This document shows, piece after piece, positions 59,538-64,000 of a stretch of DNA of 64,000 nt; positions within the stretch are counted from its first letter, which is position 1; each line of letters begins with the position of its first letter. The stretch spans positions 8,701,547 to 8,765,546 of the forward strand of contig CM074193.1 of NCBI GenBank assembly GCA_037179385.1, read 5' to 3'. A program made the translations under genes and the position numbers. The notes below the pieces were generated by a model. The model had not been told where the DNA came from. It saw only the letters and a program-made list of their open reading frames with translations, and made no database searches. The DNA comes from Holothuria scabra (Eukaryota > Echinodermata > Holothuroidea > Aspidochirotida > Holothuriidae).

Positions 59538-59540
59538 CAT
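59538..59540 (-). CDS. Probable exon 1 (initiator codon only) of alpha-tubulin gene C
   Basis: ACAAAATG|GTAAGT: a good initiation context with a perfect donor immediately after the ATG, 5.8 kb upstream of exon 2. Joining it to exon 2 recreates the MREC start that eukaryotic alpha-tubulins need for translation-coupled mRNA autoregulation (family knowledge). CCAAT boxes lie upstream at 59708-59712 (as CCAAT on the minus strand) and near 59754-59758. Confidence 0.5.
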
Positions 59541-59704
59541 TTTGTCTACACTTTTTCTTGGTTTCAAAGGAAGGTAGAAAGAAGAAAATTTCGGCTGAAA
59601 TAGGAGAGATTTTCCTGTCGCTACAACGAAGGCGAGGTACAGAAAAATAATGACATGAAATTAAATTCGCGCTCATCTCTATAATGTCATTTTTGTACTT
59701 CTCT

Positions 59705-59765
59705 GTCATTGGATAAATTTTCTCTGTCACCAGATAGGTGCTAACGCGATCAACCAATCACATTC
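59705..59765 (-). promoter_or_regulatory. Candidate CCAAT-box promoter of gene C
   Basis: The minus strand reads TATCCAATGAC (59706-59716) and TGATTGGTTG (59752-59761), 170-225 bp upstream of the candidate initiator codon. Paired CCAAT boxes are common in animal tubulin promoters. No firm TATA box is seen. Confidence 0.3.
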
Positions 59766-61209
59766 GGCGTAAAAGATGGTTGTTGTAAATGGAGGATGAC
59801 TCATATCTACTTGAATATTCGGTAACCTCACCACAAAGCAAGAACAGGTTGATGAGTCATCAATTCTGCAATTGGCTTGGGATGCATGGTACGTGCATTT
59901 ATGTAATACAAGTCCGACGGGAAGTGCCTATAGTTGTGAAAGGAATACGGAATAGGTATAGCAACCGCAATCAGACGGAGGCGAACAAACTAATTGGAAT
60001 TGCCGACTAATACATGGATAGACGGCCAGACAACAGTAATATTGTCAGATCTTCCCTCTCTTGCTTGGAGTCTGTATTAACTTATTCCATGGAAGTACTG
60101 ATGACTGAAGAACGTGAAGTCTATAGGGGAAGTTTTGTTCCACGAGTAACTCCAACCAGGAGCTGTCATTAGTATAATGTACATTGATTAGTAAATGTCA
60201 ATATGAAGTTGCAACTAAAACCTATACAGCAAAGGTAAACCTGTCATCAGCGGCGTCGCTTAGGAGGGTGGGGGTGGGGGGGGGGGGAGGGGAATGCCCC
60301 GCGTGCCCCATCTGAAATTTGGTATTTAATTTAGTATTTTCAAAAAAAGGTAGGCCTTCCCTTGAAGATTTTTTAAGATTTGATTCTGCTGTTAACACGG
60401 AAAGACAGAAATTTCCACGTCCTTCAAAATTAATGAAAATATCTCAAAATCACCTGGGAAACCGGCTGTCTGATGGGATGCGTCTTTTCAACATATTCTG
60501 CACACTTCAGTCTACGCCAGTTGACAGTGACGTACCAGCTCAGGTAACCGATCACCTGCAGGATTACATCCCTGAGAGAATCACATTTAATCGCCGACGG
60601 TCCATCAACTGCTTTGTCTTTTTCTGTCTGGTTCAGCTCCCCTCCTTTAAAATGTGCTCATCAACTTCTTTCCCTATAGTTCATCTCCCCTTTTTTCACA
60701 ATACCAGCGGGATGGGCTCTTGGTAGTAGCTTCACTAGTATTTTTTTTTCTATCAAAAGGCTTAATTAAAGTTACCATGAAGGTTACCCTGAAGGGAATT
60801 TTTTATACCATGGTCAATGTAATTACCCTTTAATAACGACTTACCTCCCGAACACCCTGAAACCCATAGGCTTTATTCTGGGGTAAACTCCGTCCCTGGG
60901 TCCCAACCAGGCTTTTCCCTGGACCCCACCTGAGGGACCCTAAGGCGGGTCCCTGGATCCCTCAGGATAAGGTCAACGCTTCGTGCTGGGAAGCTCTACC
61001 AGCGCCATGAGTGGAGCCTAGCATGAAGTGATCCCCTGCAAATTGCTGTTCCCCCAGTTCCCCCTATAGAAAAGAAAAGTCTGGCTACACCACTGCTTAC
61101 CACGTTTCATATTAACCTCAGAAGTAGACTGTCATAATACTTAGTTTGCCTGGTCCCCTGGCAATTATTATTCCATCACTAACACGTGACCAACCCATGC
61201 CCCTTAGAC
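59766..61209. other. Non-coding sequence upstream of gene C
   Basis: No supported gene. The open frame at 60319-60726 has no recognisable family and overlaps repeat-like text shared with 62.08-62.15 kb. CAGCGGCGTCGC (60249) and GGCTACACCACTG (61083-61095) may be decayed ends of one CAGTGGCG-type element; it contains CTGGACCCC phrases at 60.9 kb. Confidence 0.35.
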
Positions 61210-61490
61210 CAGTGGCGTAGCCACAGGGGTGGTTTGGGGGTCGACCCCCCCCCCCATTCCAACCTTGCAGAGGAATAGGTACACCTAAAATAGCGGTTTT
61301 CTCTCTCTCCCTTTAGACGTTTTCTTCATTTTGTGCCCCACCCCATCCCCCCTCCTGACACAATCGTGGCTACGCTACTGCCTTAGACCATTGACATCAT
61401 TGGTCCGTCATGGATGGCCCTATTCTTGACTGGATGAAAAGAACAGACACTACCCGTGACCTTAGCCAAAAGGCCGAGAGGCGACACCAG
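61180..61490 (-). repeat. U2 snRNA-headed SINE-like repeat, interrupted
   Basis: The minus strand at 61485-61430 reads CGCCTCTCGGCCTTTTGGCT followed by AAGGTCACGGGTAGTGTCTG and TTCTTTTC. This closely follows the first ~45 nt of U2 snRNA (family knowledge: CTTCTCGGCCTTTTGGCTAAGATC...GTATCTGTTCTTATC), then departs from U2. The body continues to about 61180 but is split by a 171-bp element (61210-61380). A related body without the insertion is at 47471-47555. A truncated U2 pseudogene is the alternative. Confidence 0.55.
61210..61380. mobile_element. CAGTGGCGTAGCCAC-ended MITE (171 bp)
   Basis: CAGTGGCGTAGCCAC / GTGGCTACGCTACTG ends are inverted with one mismatch. A perfect 8-bp target duplication CCTTAGAC (61202-61209 and 61381-61388) flanks it. 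C-run at 61245-61255. Inserted in the U2-headed repeat. Confidence 0.92.
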
Positions 61491-61711
61491 TGACAAATCA
61501 CTTGGTTAATATAGAGTGAAGTGTGTAGTCAAAATGTGCCTAGGAGATTCCGTAAGGTTTCATTCTTCTCTGTAGAAGAAAAGGCAGCAATTTTCGTTTC
61601 CTTCAAATGAAAATCCCGCTCAAAACAATTTGGAATGAAACTTCATTTCCGCTTATCTGAAGGGTTACTTTTTTTCAAAATTTTCCATACGCTTCAGTAT
61701 GCGCCACTGAT

Positions 61712-62007
61712 TTAAAGGCCCTGTTCTCTCACCCCAGACAGTACCAACTCTCCTAACCAAGCCCCTCCCACAATTGTCTGATATTCATCCTCATCCAGAC
61801 ACAATCTCAGTTTATTGCTTCAGGGTGAGTATAGACAAACTCTGTATGCTAATCAAAACACTCTCAGTACCGTACATGCTTTGTAATATTAGCTTTGGCA
61901 CCTCTGCATTGCTTGAATTAGCTGTCAATCAAAGAGCTGAGCCAATTGAGAATTTCGGTACCCGGGTTCCAAAACTGTAGTTTGGGGTGAGAGGTTTGAC
62001 CCTTTAA
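61712..62007. mobile_element. TTAAAGG/CTCACCCCA MITE, reference full copy (296 bp)
   Basis: The best preserved family member. Left end TTAAAGGCCCTGTTCTCTCACCCCA and right end TGGGGTGAGAGGTTTGACCCTTTAA pair over ~25 bp. Core words: CCCCTCCCACAATTGTCTGA, TAATCAAAACACTCTCAGTA, AGCTGTCAATCAAAGAGCTG. TTAA at both edges may be the target site (piggyBac-like), which is an inference. Confidence 0.8.
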
Positions 62008-62415
62008 GGTGCTCAGCTTAGGTAAGCTTTGGGGAAGGACTACATATTCCACTGGGAGAACTACGTTCAACTGCCCATCAACTGCTTTCTCTTTAATTCA
62101 GCTCCCCGTCGTTCTTTCTATGTCAGCAGCTTTTATCAGTTTATTGGAGAGAATTTGGAATTTCAAGAGAGAATAGTTGGGAAAACCAAACTGAATGATG
62201 TCACAAATGGCAAAATTCCAAATTTTTCACTTTTTAGAGCCTGGGAACCCCTGCCCCCCCCCCCCCCCGACACCTACCCACTGTAGCTACGCCACTTGTT
62301 CGAGTCGTCATGATCCAATTTATTCTCAGGCTGGTGTGCAAATCGAGTTTCAAGTTGCAGACAAAGAAAATGGTAAATGGCACACAGTATAGGGTAGCCA
62401 TTTTCAGTTTTACAT
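62008..62415. other. Non-coding sequence
   Basis: Contains a C-run (62255-62269) and CTGTAGCTACGCCACTTG (62281-62298), a likely orphan end of a CAGTGGCG-type element. No gene supported. Confidence 0.35.
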
Positions 62416-62757
62416 CAGGGTTCTAGCCAGGAAAAATTTCAAACCGGGTGGGAGTTAATCGACATTGCATTTCATTCTCACATGAATGTTGGCCATAACT
62501 CAAGATCTAAATGACATTGTCTTTGGTCAGTTGCCTGATTTTTGGTTATTTCCAATATCAGTACAATATTCATTTAATTGAATGTTTTTGTGTTTGATAC
62601 TATGCAGTGTGGCCTATGGTTAAAGAGTGTATATAATAAAATTCAAGCTGGGCAGTGATTCAAACTGGATGGTGAAATTTCAAACTGGTTGCTGACTTAA
62701 AAAAGTAAATTCAAACTGGGTGCAGCACCCAGTTTGAATGGCCTGGCTAGAACCCTG
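62416..62757. mobile_element. CAGGGTTCTAGCCAGG-ended element (342 bp)
   Basis: Perfect 16-bp inverted ends CAGGGTTCTAGCCAGG / CCTGGCTAGAACCCTG. The interior repeats TTCAAACTGG-type words four times. A near-perfect 31-bp palindrome (62709-62739) sits beside the right end. Target duplication not evident. Confidence 0.75.
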
Positions 62758-62996
62758 TTACTGGGGTCACCGGGGGTCAAAGTGTGAAAATCTTGTTAAA
62801 GTCATATTTCACTATTTGTCTATCTATCTATGGTTTTTTATATAGAGGTCAAAAGGTCTCTGGAATAACAAAACTATTTTTTTAACATGCTAGTTTATCA
62901 TTTGAGTGAGAAGATATTGGAGCATGATAGCAAATTTGAAACCGTACATTCATGTATCATCGAAACCTCAATGCATTTTTGCATTCTGGTTCAAAC
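62758..62996 (-). repeat. Truncated satellite element in inverted orientation
   Basis: Begins with GGGGTCACCGGGGGTCAAAG (minus-strand satellite unit) and ends with the 39-nt terminal word (62957-62995), a perfect reverse complement of 63225-63263. Confidence 0.7.
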
Positions 62997-63224
62997 ATTT
63001 GTCTACAAACGGCACCAGTTCCGAAAACTTTCAATTTCATCGGCGCAGGCTTAAAGGGGCTCATTGAGTTGATATCAGTATTTTAATGAGAGTTTTTAAG
63101 GGTCAACACCACATAACAATGCTTATAATAAGCATAATAACTCAAGTTTCATATGCAATTGTTACAGGAAAAGTTAAAATTTTGAATTTTGTAGTGCCAT
63201 GACTTGTAACGGTTTTGTTCACAA

Positions 63225-64000
63225 TTTGAACCAGAATGCAAAAATGCATTGAGGTTTCGATGAAACATACATGCTCTTTTCATTAAAATGCTTCATTTCT
63301 TGTAACAACTGGTGACCCAAAATAACCTTTGTCTCCACCTGTAGGTGACTGGTTTTTCTTTTAACCAAAACATTTCTCTATTCAAAAAGTCAAATTTCAT
63401 ACTGTGCCTTAAGATATTCTGCAAACAAGGTTTGCAGAGTTTGATACCAGGTGATACCAGATGACCATTGACCTCCACCAAAAACAACAGGTACAGTACA
63501 GTACTTTCAACTCACCATAACACATCCACATACTAATAAGGAAATCTATGCAAGTTTCCTACCTTGAGATATCCCATTTTGACAAGTTTTTCTGAGTTTG
63601 ATCCCTATGACCCCAAATGACCTTTGACCTCCACAAAAACCTTATACAGACCATCTTCCTCACCATAATTACGCATTTACATACTAATTTTGAAATCAAT
63701 CCAAGCTTCCTACCTTGAGATATAGTGTGAACAAGAAGTTCGGAGTTTGACCCCATGTGACCCCAAATGACCTTTGACCTCCACCAAAATTTATTGGGTT
63801 ATTTCTTACATCATAATGCATCAACATATCAAGTTTGAAATGAATCAAAGTTTCCTACCTTGAGATATAATGTAAACAAGGATTTCAGGTTTTGACCCCA
63901 TGTGACCCCAAATGACCTTTGACCTCCACAAAAATACATCGGGTTCTTTCTCACATCATAACGCATCAACATATCAAGTATGAAATTAATCCAAGTTTTC
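63225..64000 (+). repeat. Second satellite-bearing element, continuing past the window
   Basis: 39-nt terminal word (63225-63263), then units of about 145-152 bp with ATGACCTTTGACCTCCAC at about 63616, 63768 and 63912 and a degenerate unit at 63466. More diverged from each other than the 35-37 kb units. Confidence 0.85.

Noticed and set aside
60319..60726. 135-codon frame with a possible start
   Set aside because: No recognised domain; part of its DNA recurs near 62080-62150 as a repeat; composition is like the surrounding non-coding DNA.

Overview
The window is eukaryotic nuclear DNA: genes are split by GT-AG introns, intergenic space is AT-rich and large, and interspersed repeats dominate. 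Tubulin exon structure, recurrent GCCTAACGTTAGGC palindromes and satellites built on TGACCTTTGACC point to a marine deuterostome, most likely an echinoderm (sea cucumber or relative). The species is an inference; no rRNA or mitochondrial marker is present.

The core is a head-to-tail cluster of three alpha-tubulin genes, all on the minus strand. Gene C has exon 3 at 49715-50847, exon 2 at 53509-53731 and a probable one-codon exon 1 at 59538-59540. Gene B has exon 3 at 27463-28595, exon 2 at 29822-30044 and a possible exon 1 at 42372-42374. Gene A has exon 4 at 13945-14928, exon 3 at 15369-15517, exon 2 at 16734-16956 and a possible exon 1 at 21462-21464. All copies are intact and end in an acidic ...EY tail. 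Gene A is the divergent paralogue and keeps an intron after codon 125 that B and C lack. The far left end (1-1395, minus) carries two coiled-coil exons resembling the N-terminal part of the centrosomal protein CEP126.

The rest is repeats, several with exact boundaries. A 2,982-bp foldback element (17808-20789) has ~930-bp inverted arms, AGT...ACT ends and a perfect 6-bp target duplication, the signature of Polinton/Maverick elements. Two hAT-type elements share TAGGGCTGTGA ends (30927-32880 and 33268-33657). Several short elements start CAGTGGCG, CAGGGGCG or similar and have 8-bp duplications (9700-12087, 46762-47264, 57389-57753, 57770-57931, 61210-61380). A family with CATAGGCGTAC ends has copies at 10189-11632 and 48953-49115. 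A ~300-bp MITE family has at least five copies. At 9503-12203 three of these families are nested inside one another.

A 145-bp satellite (35.3-37.6 kb, about 15 units, and again from 63.3 kb to the window edge) carries a near-perfect DR1 nuclear-receptor half-site pair per unit. Other items include a U2 snRNA-headed SINE-like repeat with an empty-site paralogue, a tRNA-Glu-like SINE head, a pre-miRNA-like hairpin (13109-13170) and a duplicated promoter-like module (31.7-32.4, 38.4-38.7 and 39.1-39.9 kb). Stretches not listed are AT-rich non-coding sequence in which I see no supported gene.
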